Origin: Planococcus ruber
Lineage (GTDB): Bacteria > Bacillota > Bacilli > Bacillales_A > Planococcaceae
Reading direction: 5' to 3'
Length of the DNA: 64,000 bases
NCBI RefSeq assembly: GCF_022819085.1
Contig: NZ_JALHAG010000010.1
Location: 1 to 64,000 of the forward strand
Part shown: positions 55,564 through 64,000 of the stretch, piece after piece
Position numbering within the stretch: position 1 is the stretch's first letter
Layout of the letters: the number at the start of each line of letters is the position of its first letter
Program-made: the position numbers and the translations under genes
Notes under the pieces: model-generated
Database searches by the model: none
Seen by the model: the letters and a program-made list of their open reading frames with translations, nothing else
Told to the model about the DNA's origin: nothing

Positions 55564-57027
55564 TTATGCCTGTGCGAATTTAGCAAGGCGCGCAATGGTT
55601 TTTTCTTTTCCTAACAGCGCAATGGAGTCCGGCAATTCCGGTCCGTGCATTTGGCCTGTCGTCACAACGCGGATCGGCATGAATAAATTCTTCCCTTTAT
55701 GCCCTGTCGCTTTTTGGACCGCTTTGATCGCTGCTTTGATTTCCGCAGGCTCAAATGTTTCCAGGTTCTCCAGCTGCTCGATGAAGGAAGCCATCACTTC
55801 CGGCACTTGCTCACCCGCCAGCACTTCTTTCTCTTCTTCGCCGAATGACAATTCTTCTGTGAAGAACAGATCCGAAATCTCTGTAATCTCAGCACCGTAG
55901 CTCATTTGATCGTGGTACAAAGCAATCAGCTTTTCAGCCCAAACTGTTTGTTCTTCCGATAATTGTTCAGGCAATTTGCCTGCTTTCTGCAAATGAGGAA
56001 GCGCGAGCTTCACCACTTCTTCAAGCGGCATTTGCTTAATGTACTGGTTGTTCATCCACATCATCTTTTGCTTATCGAACATCGACGGCGATTTCGAAAG
56101 GCGGCTTACATCAAAGATGCGGATCAATTCCTCTTTCGAGAAAATCTCTTCTTCCCCTTCTGGAGACCAGCCAAGCAAAGCAAAGAAATTAAACAAAGCT
56201 TCTGGAATATAGCCAAGGTCTTTGTATTGGGAGATGAACTGTAGAATCGACTCATCGCGCTTCGACAATTTTTTGCGATCTTCGTTGATGATAAGCGTCA
56301 TATGGCCGAACGATGGGTAATCCCAGCCAAACGCATCGAAAATCATCATTTGCTTCGGCGTATTCGATAAATGCTCTTCCCCGCGGAATACATGGGAGAT
56401 CTTCATCAAATGATCGTCGATGACTACAGCAAAGTTGTATGTCGGAATGCCGTTGGTTTTCACGAGCACCCAGTCACCCACATCTTTTGATTCGAATGAA
56501 ACCGGCCCGCGAACCAAGTCTTCAAACGAATACGTGACATCAGCCGGCACTTTCATGCGCAATGTATAAGGCATTCCGGCCGCTTCTTTTTCTGCCACTT
56601 CTTCAGCTGTTAAATTGCGGCAAGTTCCGCTGTATTGAGGCGCAGCAATTCCTGCCGCTTTTTGCTCTTCGCGTTCAGCTTCCAATTTTTCAGGCGTACA
56701 GAAGCATTTATAAGCTGTTCCTTTTTCGAGCATTTCATCGGCATAGCCTTTGTAAATATCCAAACGTTCCATTTGGCGGTAAGGGCCGTATTCGCCGCCG
56801 ATATCAACGGACTCATCGTATTCCAAACCAAGCCATTTTAAATTATCCAATTGCGATAATTCGCCTGTTTCGATATTGCGGGCAATATCCGTGTCCTCGA
56901 TGCGGACGATGAACTTCCCGTTGTTGTGGCGTGCGTATAAATAATTAAAGAGCGCTGTCCGGGCTCCGCCGATATGTAAATGGCCAGTCGGGCTCGGAGC
57001 ATAACGTACGCGTACTTCTTGTGTCAT
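55564..57027 (-). CDS. gltX: Glutamyl-tRNA synthetase
   Basis: 487 residues from ATG at 57027 ([15 protein letters not shown]), after AGGAGG. Class I signatures HLHIGG (16-21) and KLSKRDES. In Bacilli, which use the amidotransferase pathway for Gln-tRNA, the enzyme is non-discriminating and charges both tRNA-Glu and tRNA-Gln. A CxC and Cys pair (CFCTPEK, CRNL) lies in the zinc-like region. Order ispD-ispF-gltX-cysE-cysS is as in Bacillus. Confidence 0.98.
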   Translation of the reverse strand: MTQEVRVRYAPSPTGHLHIGGARTALFNYLYARHNNGKFIVRIEDTDIARNIETGELSQLDNLKWLGLEYDESVDIGGEYGPYRQMERLDIYKGYADEMLEKGTAYKCFCTPEKLEAEREEQKAAGIAAPQYSGTCRNLTAEEVAEKEAAGMPYTLRMKVPADVTYSFEDLVRGPVSFESKDVGDWVLVKTNGIPTYNFAVVIDDHLMKISHVFRGEEHLSNTPKQMMIFDAFGWDYPSFGHMTLIINEDRKKLSKRDESILQFISQYKDLGYIPEALFNFFALLGWSPEGEEEIFSKEELIRIFDVSRLSKSPSMFDKQKMMWMNNQYIKQMPLEEVVKLALPHLQKAGKLPEQLSEEQTVWAEKLIALYHDQMSYGAEITEISDLFFTEELSFGEEEKEVLAGEQVPEVMASFIEQLENLETFEPAEIKAAIKAVQKATGHKGKNLFMPIRVVTTGQMHGPELPDSIALLGKEKTIARLAKFAQA

Positions 57028-57067
57028 GTTTTTTCCTCCTAATTGAATAACAGTATGTTCTATTTTA

Positions 57068-57568
57068 TCACTCTGGAGCATCCAGCGGAAGCGGGCGTTT
57101 TGTCAATAAGATGACTGCAAGTGCAGCGATCCCTTCTTCGCGTCCAGTGAATCCCAGGTGTTCGGAAGTTGTGGCTTTCACATTCACCTGTGAAATGTCC
57201 GCTTCCAATAAACCTGCAATCGACTCGCGCATCTGTTCGATATAAGGAGCCAGTTTCGGTTTTTGTGCAATGACGGTGCAATCGACGTTGCCGAGCTCAT
57301 AGCCTTGCTCTTTTACGTATTGCCAAATATGCGTAAGCAATTTGCGAGAATCCGCATCTTTGAATTCCGGGTCCGTGTCCGGGAAATGCTTGCCGATATC
57401 GCCTCCGCAAATCGCGCCAAGCGCTGCGTCCGTAATGGTATGAAGCAAGACATCTGCATCGGAATGGCCGAGCAGCCCTTTATCATGCGGGATTTCGATG
57501 CCGCCTAAAATGAACGGGCGCCCTTCTGCTAATTGATGTACATCATATCCTTGTCCAATTCGAATCAT
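57068..57568 (-). CDS. ispF: 2-C-methyl-D-erythritol 2,4-cyclodiphosphate synthase
   Basis: 166 residues. Fifth step of the MEP isoprenoid pathway. Zinc ligands Asp9, His11 and His43 ([23 protein letters not shown]), and the C-terminal [19 protein letters not shown] are present. The ATG overlaps the ispD stop by four bases. Confidence 0.97.
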   Translation of the reverse strand: MIRIGQGYDVHQLAEGRPFILGGIEIPHDKGLLGHSDADVLLHTITDAALGAICGGDIGKHFPDTDPEFKDADSRKLLTHIWQYVKEQGYELGNVDCTVIAQKPKLAPYIEQMRESIAGLLEADISQVNVKATTSEHLGFTGREEGIAALAVILLTKRPLPLDAPE

Positions 57569-58260
57569 TTCTTTTCCTCCTGTTTCCGGTTCTCTAAAAT
57601 GGCCTTGCCATAAATCAAATCTTCCGGTGTTGTCATTTTTACATTTTCATAGGTACTTTCCACGATCTCCACCGGATGCCCTAAGCGCTCTACTAACATC
57701 GCTTCATCCGTTCCCAAAAAGCCGTCTTTCGCCGCTGCCTGGGCAGCCGCCAAAATCAACTCATACCGAAAAGCTTGCGGCGTTTGAATCATCCACAATT
57801 GCTCGCGGTTGACCGTTTCCGTAATGATGCCGTCTCGCGCTTTTTTGATCGTGTCTTTTACCGGTACAGCCGCAATCGCCGCGCCAGAAGCCTGGGCAGT
57901 CCCCACCAATTCCGAAATAACGGATGGATCAATGAACGGCCGTGCAGCATCGTGGACCAATACAACGCCACAAGGCGGAATCGCTTCAAGACATGCTCTG
58001 ACACTGTCTTGCCGCTCCATTCCGCCTTCTGCATAACCATGGACTTTCGTAATGCCATATTGATTGACGCAAGTTTCAATCAGTTCGCGTTCGTCCTTTT
58101 TGACTGCGAGCCAAATGCTCTCGCAATTCGGATCCTGCTGGAACACTTCCAAGGTATAAAGGAAAATCGGTTTATTGAAAAGTTCGAGTAATAATTTATT
58201 CTTATTTGCCTTCATCCGTTTCCCGCTGCCCGCAGCAGGAAGAACGACTGTATAATTCAT
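57565..58260 (-). CDS. ispD: 2-C-methyl-D-erythritol 4-phosphate cytidylyltransferase
   Basis: 231 residues from ATG at 58260 ([16 protein letters not shown]). Third step of the MEP pathway. The Gly-rich PAAGSGKRM loop binds [13 protein letters not shown] is the conserved substrate-binding motif. It is followed by ispF with a four-base overlap; yacL ends 14 bases upstream. Confidence 0.96.
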   Translation of the reverse strand: MNYTVVLPAAGSGKRMKANKNKLLLELFNKPIFLYTLEVFQQDPNCESIWLAVKKDERELIETCVNQYGITKVHGYAEGGMERQDSVRACLEAIPPCGVVLVHDAARPFIDPSVISELVGTAQASGAAIAAVPVKDTIKKARDGIITETVNREQLWMIQTPQAFRYELILAAAQAAAKDGFLGTDEAMLVERLGHPVEIVESTYENVKMTTPEDLIYGKAILENRKQEEKK

Positions 58261-58273
58261 ATTGCGCCATCCT

Positions 58274-59371
58274 TTATCCATTCATTGTAATTTGGCGGCC
58301 TTCACGCGGTTTCGCAAAAATCATCCGGCCAGCTGAAGTTTGAAGCACACTTGTTACCGTCACATCAATTGCCTGCCCGATAAATCCTTTGCCGTCTTCA
58401 ATCACAATCATTGTGCCATCGTCCAAGTAAGCAACCCCTTGGTTTTGCTCCTTGCCGTCTTTGATCACAACGACATGCATATCTTCTCCAGGGATTACGA
58501 CCGGTTTCACCGCGTTTGCCAAGTCATTAATATTCAAGACCGGAACATTATGGAGTTCACAGACTTTATTTAAATTAAAATCATTCGTCACCACTTGTCC
58601 GCCCATTTTTTTAGCTGCGCGCATCAGCTTCAAATCCACTTCACTGACTTCATCAAAACTTTCTTCCGTAATCATAATAGCCCCTTCGCGTTCACTTTGA
58701 AGGCGTTTCAAAATGTCCAATCCACGACGCCCGCGCGTTCTTTTCAAGGTGTCGGAAGAATCGGCAATATGCTGCAGCTCTGATAAGACGAATTGAGGTA
58801 CAACAAACGTCCCTTCCATAAAGCCAGTCGCCGAAATATCGGCGATCCGTCCATCAATAATGACACTGGTATCAAGCAATTTATAAGAAGTCTTTTCAAC
58901 AGCTTCTTCGATTTCCGGCTTCTTCGATACCGATAAACGCTGAGGCGTCAGCATCGCGATCATCTCTTCCCGCTTTTGGAAACCAACCTGGAAACCTAAG
59001 TACCCCAATACTACCGACAAAATAATTGGAGCAGCTGTCGCAACTACCGGAATATCAATCGTACTCAAGGCAAAACCGATCAAGAAAGCAACAATCAATC
59101 CAATGATGAGGCCGACCGTCCCAAACAGCAAATCCGGGGTAGGGGCATGAAGAAGCCTTTCCTCCATCCATTTCATAAATCTGACGATGGCATCCGCAAA
59201 CAAGAGAGACAAAACAAAAAAGATAAGTGCACCGATCAAAGCAGATGCAATGGCATTATTGACCCAGGGATTATCGAGAATAGGAATAAGTTCAAAACCA
59301 TATGGTAAAAATAGAATCCCGACAGTAGCACCAACAAGCAAAAATAACACTTGAATAATTCTTTTTAGCAT
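58274..59371 (-). CDS. yacL: PIN/TRAM-domain membrane protein (YacL)
   Basis: 365 residues from ATG at 59371 (MLKRIIQVLFLLVGATVG), after AGGAGG. About four N-terminal membrane segments (within 1-150) are followed by a PIN nuclease-like domain (about 180-290, LLDTSVIIDGRIADI with conserved Asp) and a C-terminal TRAM RNA-binding domain (about 295-355). Function in the cell is not established; a membrane-bound RNA-processing role is plausible. In B. subtilis disA lies directly upstream between radA and yacL; here it is missing. Confidence 0.9.
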   Translation of the reverse strand: MLKRIIQVLFLLVGATVGILFLPYGFELIPILDNPWVNNAIASALIGALIFFVLSLLFADAIVRFMKWMEERLLHAPTPDLLFGTVGLIIGLIVAFLIGFALSTIDIPVVATAAPIILSVVLGYLGFQVGFQKREEMIAMLTPQRLSVSKKPEIEEAVEKTSYKLLDTSVIIDGRIADISATGFMEGTFVVPQFVLSELQHIADSSDTLKRTRGRRGLDILKRLQSEREGAIMITEESFDEVSEVDLKLMRAAKKMGGQVVTNDFNLNKVCELHNVPVLNINDLANAVKPVVIPGEDMHVVVIKDGKEQNQGVAYLDDGTMIVIEDGKGFIGQAIDVTVTSVLQTSAGRMIFAKPREGRQITMNG

Positions 59372-59452
59372 AGACTCCACCTCCTTTATAATAATTATAC
59401 ACATTTTAATGGCGAAACGCTCTGTTGACCCTTTCAGGGAATCAGCTAAAGA

Positions 59453-59475
59453 AAAAGGAGGCAATTTGCCTCCTT
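59453..59475 (-). terminator. Rho-independent terminator after radA
   Basis: AAAGGAGGCA and its complement form a stem, followed by TTCTTT on the minus strand; it lies against the radA stop. Confidence 0.75.
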
Positions 59476-60851
59476 TATTGTGGGAAAATCTCTTTTAATG
59501 CCTCATTCACACTTTCAACGCCAACGACTCGGATTCCTTCCGGATAATCCCATCCTCCAAGGTTCGAAGCTGGAATAATGGCCCGTTTGAACCCTAATTT
59601 CGCCGCTTCCTGAACCCGCTGTTCAATACGGGATACCCGCCGGATCTCCCCTGTTAAACCTACTTCACCAATTATACAATCATAAACATTCGGCGCGAGG
59701 TCACGGTAACTGGAAACGATGCTCGCAAGTACGGCCAAATCGATCGCCGGTTCGTCCAATTTCACGCCGCCCGCCACTTTGATATACGCATCTTGCGCCT
59801 GCAGCAGCATGCCCATCCGCTTCTCAAGCACGGCCATCAAAAGCGATACCCTGTTTTGATCGATCCCTGTAGCCATCCGCTTCGGATAATTAAAGCTTGA
59901 AGGCGTGACCAATGCCTGGATTTCAACTAAAATTGGGCGAGTTCCTTCCATGGAAGCTACGACTGTAGAGCCTGCTGCTCCGCTTGAACGCTCTTGAAGA
60001 AACAATTCGGAAGGGTTCAGCACTTCTTTCAAGCCGCTTTGCAGCATTTCGAAAATCGCAATTTCATTGGTCGATCCAAAACGGTTTTTGACACTGCGCA
60101 AAATCCGGTACGTATGATGGCGTTCGCCTTCAAAATACAACACGGTATCCACCATATGCTCCAAAATTCGCGGCCCTGCAATCTGCCCCTCTTTTGTTAC
60201 GTGCCCCACCAGGAAAATCGCAATGTTCTTCGTCTTAGCAATCCGCATTAATTCAGCGGTGCTTTCTCGAACTTGCGTCACACTTCCGGGTGCTGACGTT
60301 ACTTCCGGATGATGCACCGTCTGGATAGAATCGACAATCACAAAATCCGGCGCTACATCTTCTATCGTATGATGAATTAATTCCAAATTGGTTTCTGCAT
60401 AGATATAAAGCTCCGAAGAGGCCGCATTCAACCGCTGCGCCCGCAACTTGGTTTGGCGAATCGATTCTTCACCGGAAATATACAAAACCCGGCTTCCGCT
60501 ATTCGCAAGCATCGCAGATACCTGAAGCAGCAAAGTGGATTTCCCGATCCCCGGGTCCCCACCGATCAATACAAGCGACCCCGGAACAATCCCGCCACCG
60601 AGCACACGGTTTAACTCTTCAAGTTCCGTTTCGACACGCGGCTCTTCTTTTGTTTCAATGGCGTTAATGGAAACCGCTTTTTGCGGAACGGCAGCCGAAT
60701 GCTGAAATGCTCCTCGCGTCCCTTTAGGTGCAGCCACTTCCACCTCTTCCACCATCTGATTCCATTCTCCGCAGCCTGGACATTTCCCCATCCATTTAGC
60801 TGACTCATAACCGCACGACTGGCATACAAACTTCGTCTTTTTCTTAGCCAT
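59475..60851 (-). CDS. radA: DNA repair protein RadA (Sms)
   Basis: 458 residues, as in B. subtilis. N-terminal zinc finger (Cys10, Cys13, Cys24, Cys27), RecA-like ATPase with [10 protein letters not shown], the RadA-specific KNRFG motif and a C-terminal Lon-protease-like domain (about 280-458). A branch-migrating helicase that helps recombination and transformation. Start ATG at 60851 after AAGGAGG. Confidence 0.97.
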   Translation of the reverse strand: MAKKKTKFVCQSCGYESAKWMGKCPGCGEWNQMVEEVEVAAPKGTRGAFQHSAAVPQKAVSINAIETKEEPRVETELEELNRVLGGGIVPGSLVLIGGDPGIGKSTLLLQVSAMLANSGSRVLYISGEESIRQTKLRAQRLNAASSELYIYAETNLELIHHTIEDVAPDFVIVDSIQTVHHPEVTSAPGSVTQVRESTAELMRIAKTKNIAIFLVGHVTKEGQIAGPRILEHMVDTVLYFEGERHHTYRILRSVKNRFGSTNEIAIFEMLQSGLKEVLNPSELFLQERSSGAAGSTVVASMEGTRPILVEIQALVTPSSFNYPKRMATGIDQNRVSLLMAVLEKRMGMLLQAQDAYIKVAGGVKLDEPAIDLAVLASIVSSYRDLAPNVYDCIIGEVGLTGEIRRVSRIEQRVQEAAKLGFKRAIIPASNLGGWDYPEGIRVVGVESVNEALKEIFPQ

Positions 60852-60871
60852 GGGTACCTCCTTTTCCAAAT

Positions 60872-60900
60872 AAAAACGCTCGCCGATTTTTCGGCGAGCG
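60872..60900 (-). terminator. Rho-independent terminator after clpC
   Basis: Stem CGCTCGCCGA with its complement (60877-60900), loop TTTT, then a T-run (60872-60876) on the minus strand. In B. subtilis clpC and radA are co-transcribed; here they are separated. Confidence 0.9.
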
Positions 60901-60911
60901 GAAAATTCATC

Positions 60912-63356
60912 TTACTTTACTTCCGTAACCGCTTCTTTAGTGCGAACAACAAATTCGTCGTTCTCCACATCAAATACAATGCGTTGACCGGCAATAGCTG
61001 TGCCTTTTAACAGTTCTTCAGACAAACGGTCTTCTACATATTTTTGAAGTGCACGGCGAAGAGGTCGTGCCCCGTATTCAGGATCATACCCCTCTTTGGC
61101 TACTTTTTCAAGCGCAGCGTCTGTCAGTTCCAAATCAATGTTTTGTTCTTTCAAACGCTCTGTTAATTGCTTAGACATCAAAGTAACAATCTCACGAAGG
61201 TTCTCTTTCTCAAGAGAATGGAAGACGATCATATCGTCAATACGGTTCAAGAATTCAGGACGGAAGGCTTTCTTCAATTCTGCCAACATTTTGCCCTTCA
61301 TGTCTTTATAATCCGTTTTCGCATCTTCTAAATTGAAACCAACGTATTTATTGTATTTCAATTCTTCTGCCCCGACGTTAGACGTCATGATGATGACGGT
61401 ATTGCGGAAGTCGACTCGACGTCCTTTGGAATCCGTCAAACGTCCATCTTCAAGCACTTGCAACAGAATATTGAAGACATCCGGATGCGCTTTTTCAATT
61501 TCATCGAGAAGAACGACCGAATAAGGTTTTCTGCGGACTTTCTCCGTCAATTGGCCTCCTTCTTCATAACCGACATAGCCTGGAGGCGAACCGACAAGGC
61601 GTGAAGTCGAATGTCTTTCCATGTATTCGGACATATCGATGCGGATCATCGCGTCTTCATCGCCGAACATTGATTCAGCGAGCGCACGCGCAAGCTCCGT
61701 TTTACCGACGCCAGTAGGCCCAAGGAAAATGAATGAACCGATTGGACGTTTCGGATCTTTCAATCCTGCACGTGCACGGCGGATCGCTTTAGATATCGAC
61801 GTTACCGCCTCTTCTTGGCCAATCACACGATTATGCAGAATTTCTTCCAAGTTCAACAATTTATCAGATTCTGTCTGAGCCAATTTCGATACTGGAATGC
61901 CCGTCCACATGGAAACAACGGTTGCAATATCTTCCATTGTCACTTCAGACTCTTCTTTGCCTTGCTTTTCTTTCCATTCTTTTTTCGTTTTATCTAATTG
62001 ATCTTTCAATTTCTGTTCAGCATCACGAAGCGAAGCCGCTTTTTCAAATTCCTGGCTTTGCACTGCTTCATTTTTCTCAGAACGGGCCGCTTCTAACTTC
62101 GCTTCCAACTCTTTCAAATCTGGCGGAGTCGTATACGAACGAAGACGGACTTTAGAGCCTGCTTCATCAATTAAGTCAATCGCTTTGTCCGGCAAGAACC
62201 GGTCTGAAATATAACGGTCAGACATTTTAGCTGCTGCTTCAATGGCTGCATCCGTAATTTTTACTCGGTGATGCGCTTCGTAGCGGTCGCGAAGCCCTTT
62301 AATGATCTGGATTGATTCTTCAACAGTTGGCTCATCTACTTGAATTGGTTGGAAACGGCGTTCTAGCGCTGCATCTTTTTCAATGTATTTACGGTACTCA
62401 TCTAAAGTCGTAGCACCGATACATTGCAATTCACCGCGTGATAAAGACGGTTTCAAGATATTTGATGCATCGATCGCACCTTCTGCACCGCCAGCGCCAA
62501 TTAATGTATGGAGCTCATCAATGAACAGAATTACGTTGCCCGCTTGGCGAATTTCATCCATCACTTTTTTCAAACGGTCTTCAAATTCACCACGATATTT
62601 TGTACCTGCGACAACTGTACCCATATCCAAAACCATTACGCGTTTGTCGCGCAAAGTTTCCGGTACTTCATTATTGACGATCTGTTGCGCCAATCCTTCA
62701 GCAATAGCTGTTTTACCGACGCCAGGCTCCCCGATCAAGACCGGGTTGTTTTTCGTGCGACGGCTCAATACTTCAATCACACGCGTAATTTCTTTGCTTC
62801 GCCCAATTACCGGATCTAGGCTGCCTTCACGTGCGACTTGAGTCAAATCGCGTGCTAAGCCATCTAGTGTTGGCGTATTTGCAGAAGCATTTGGGCTGCT
62901 TCCTGTAGATGCTTGTTCATTGCTGCCTAAAAGCTGCAAGACTTGCTGGCGTGCCTTATTCAAGCTGACGCCGGCATTTCCTAGAACACGCGCTGCTACT
63001 CCTTCACCTTCACGGATCAATGCCAACAGCAAATGCTCCGTTCCAATGTAAGAATGGCCGAGTTTACGGGACTCATCCACTGAAAGCTCAATGACTTTTT
63101 TCGCTCTCGGGGTATAGTGAACAATCGGTCCAACATCTTTCTCACCAACGCCAACTAATTCTTTTACCCCTTCTTCGATCAATTGCGTATTTACTTCAAT
63201 CGCTTCCAGCGCTTTTGCAGCAATGCCGCCGCCTTCGCGAATTAACCCTAATAGGATATGCTCAGTACCAATTGACTCGTGTTTCATGCGAATCGCTTCT
63301 TCTTGGGCTAATTGAAGAACTTTTTGTGCGCGTTGTGTAAATCGATTAAACATCAT
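60912..63356 (-). CDS. clpC: ATP-dependent Clp protease ATP-binding subunit ClpC
   Basis: 814 residues. Two N-terminal Clp_N repeats (about 1-145), first AAA+ module with GEPGVGKTA, a middle coiled coil with a UVR-like segment (about 410-460) for the adaptor MecA/McsB, and a second AAA+ module with GPTGVGKTE. It unfolds proteins for ClpP, including arginine-phosphorylated ones. Its ATG overlaps the mcsB stop (ATGA); part of the CtsR stress operon, though ctsR lies outside the window. Confidence 0.98.
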   Translation of the reverse strand: MMFNRFTQRAQKVLQLAQEEAIRMKHESIGTEHILLGLIREGGGIAAKALEAIEVNTQLIEEGVKELVGVGEKDVGPIVHYTPRAKKVIELSVDESRKLGHSYIGTEHLLLALIREGEGVAARVLGNAGVSLNKARQQVLQLLGSNEQASTGSSPNASANTPTLDGLARDLTQVAREGSLDPVIGRSKEITRVIEVLSRRTKNNPVLIGEPGVGKTAIAEGLAQQIVNNEVPETLRDKRVMVLDMGTVVAGTKYRGEFEDRLKKVMDEIRQAGNVILFIDELHTLIGAGGAEGAIDASNILKPSLSRGELQCIGATTLDEYRKYIEKDAALERRFQPIQVDEPTVEESIQIIKGLRDRYEAHHRVKITDAAIEAAAKMSDRYISDRFLPDKAIDLIDEAGSKVRLRSYTTPPDLKELEAKLEAARSEKNEAVQSQEFEKAASLRDAEQKLKDQLDKTKKEWKEKQGKEESEVTMEDIATVVSMWTGIPVSKLAQTESDKLLNLEEILHNRVIGQEEAVTSISKAIRRARAGLKDPKRPIGSFIFLGPTGVGKTELARALAESMFGDEDAMIRIDMSEYMERHSTSRLVGSPPGYVGYEEGGQLTEKVRRKPYSVVLLDEIEKAHPDVFNILLQVLEDGRLTDSKGRRVDFRNTVIIMTSNVGAEELKYNKYVGFNLEDAKTDYKDMKGKMLAELKKAFRPEFLNRIDDMIVFHSLEKENLREIVTLMSKQLTERLKEQNIDLELTDAALEKVAKEGYDPEYGARPLRRALQKYVEDRLSEELLKGTAIAGQRIVFDVENDEFVVRTKEAVTEVK

Positions 63357-64000
63357 GCAAAATCCTCTCCTCTGTTGTTAGTAACATCATCATTATTTAA
63401 ACGGTCCCGAAACAGTTTTGCACGGGCGTAGTCTCTTTCCTTCGGTTGCAGCGGCTTATCAGAATAGCGCTGCAAAAATGCAGGCTGCATAAAGATCATC
63501 AATTCATTGAGTATCGACATATCCATGCCTTCAATCATTTTCAGATCAATTCCAAGACGCACATCCGAAAGGCAAGTGGCTGCTTCTTCGGTTGTCAGCA
63601 TTCTTGCATGGGTCAGTGTACCAAGCGACCGGTAGATACGGTCTTCCAGAACCACTGGTGAGTTGCTTAAAATAGCCTCCCTAGCACGGCGCTCTTGCTG
63701 AATAATTTGGTCCGTCATGTTTTCAAGATCTTGCAAAATCTCGTATTCTGACTTTCCTAAAGTAACTTGGTTGGAGATTTGATAAACATTTCCTAGTGCT
63801 TCACTGCCTTCTCCGTAAATACCTCTTACCACCATTCCTAAACGTGATATCGCTGGAATAATGCGAGTAATTTGGTGTGACATGGTCAAAGCAGGCAGAT
63901 GGAGCATAACAGAAGCACGCATCCCAGTCCCTGTATTCGTTGGGCAACTGGTCAGATATCCATACTGTTCATGAAAAGCATAAGATAAATGTTTTTCAAG
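63353..64000 (-). CDS. mcsB: Protein-arginine kinase McsB (5' end outside window)
   Basis: 215 C-terminal residues are visible; the frame is open to the edge (reading ...[20 protein letters not shown]). The ATP:guanido phosphotransferase motif CPTNTGTG, with the catalytic Cys, is included. McsB phosphorylates Arg on damaged proteins and on the CtsR repressor, marking them for ClpCP. The N-terminal part, mcsA and ctsR should follow beyond 64000. Confidence 0.96.
   Translation of the reverse strand, partial: LEKHLSYAFHEQYGYLTSCPTNTGTGMRASVMLHLPALTMSHQITRIIPAISRLGMVVRGIYGEGSEALGNVYQISNQVTLGKSEYEILQDLENMTDQIIQQERRAREAILSNSPVVLEDRIYRSLGTLTHARMLTTEEAATCLSDVRLGIDLKMIEGMDMSILNELMIFMQPAFLQRYSDKPLQPKERDYARAKLFRDRLNNDDVTNNRGEDFA

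Noticed and set aside
62383..62841. 152-codon plus-strand frame inside clpC
   Set aside because: Antisense shadow of the first AAA+ module; no independent evidence of coding.

Overview
The window looks like the chromosome of a low-GC Gram-positive bacterium of the family Planococcaceae, most likely Planococcus or a close relative. This is inferred from gene content, gene order and protein sequences that resemble Bacillus; no database search was possible. Nearly every gene lies on the minus strand. Read from high to low coordinates, the order follows the Bacillus subtilis origin-proximal region: mcsB-clpC-radA-yacL-ispD-ispF-gltX-cysE-cysS-mrnC-rlmB-rae1-sigH-rpmG-secE-nusG-rplK-rplA-rplJ-rplL-rpoB-rpoC-str operon-S10/spc/alpha operons-ecf-truA-rplM-rpsI-salA-kbaA, ending at an rRNA operon promoter that fires off the left edge.

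Right part (about 46-64 kb): stress proteolysis and DNA repair (mcsB, clpC, radA), a PIN/TRAM membrane protein (yacL), two isoprenoid genes (ispD, ispF), glutamyl-tRNA synthetase, a cysteine T-box operon (cysE-cysS-mrnC-rlmB-rae1), sigma-H, protein export and transcription (secE, nusG), and the L11/L1, L10/L7-L12 and rpoBC units. Each of the ribosomal and RNA polymerase units has a visible promoter and a structured leader or attenuator.

Middle (about 21.7-38.8 kb): the str operon (L7Ae-like protein, S12, S7, EF-G, EF-Tu) is followed by an intact IS30-family element. After it comes a complete branched-chain amino acid pathway (ilvE, then T-box-controlled ilvB-ilvN-ilvC-leuA-leuB-leuC-leuD) and a YuiF-type antiporter. 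These genes separate the str operon from the S10 operon, which are nearly adjacent in B. subtilis. This is the main architectural novelty.

Left part (0-21.5 kb): the long S10-spc-alpha ribosomal cluster, the ECF vitamin transporter core, truA, L13/S9 with an L13-type leader, salA and kbaA. Several sporulation-linked genes known at these positions in B. subtilis (gerD, cwlD, pdaB, disA) are absent, consistent with a non-sporulating lineage; map is also absent between adk and infA. The most interesting unexplained DNA is the structured region between adk and infA, two hairpin-forming intergenic elements, terminator-like hairpins in front of rpoB and nusG, a perfect palindrome at the start of the tuf leader, and a hairpin that buries the IS30 start codon. 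I found no phage, CRISPR, toxin-antitoxin or defence system.
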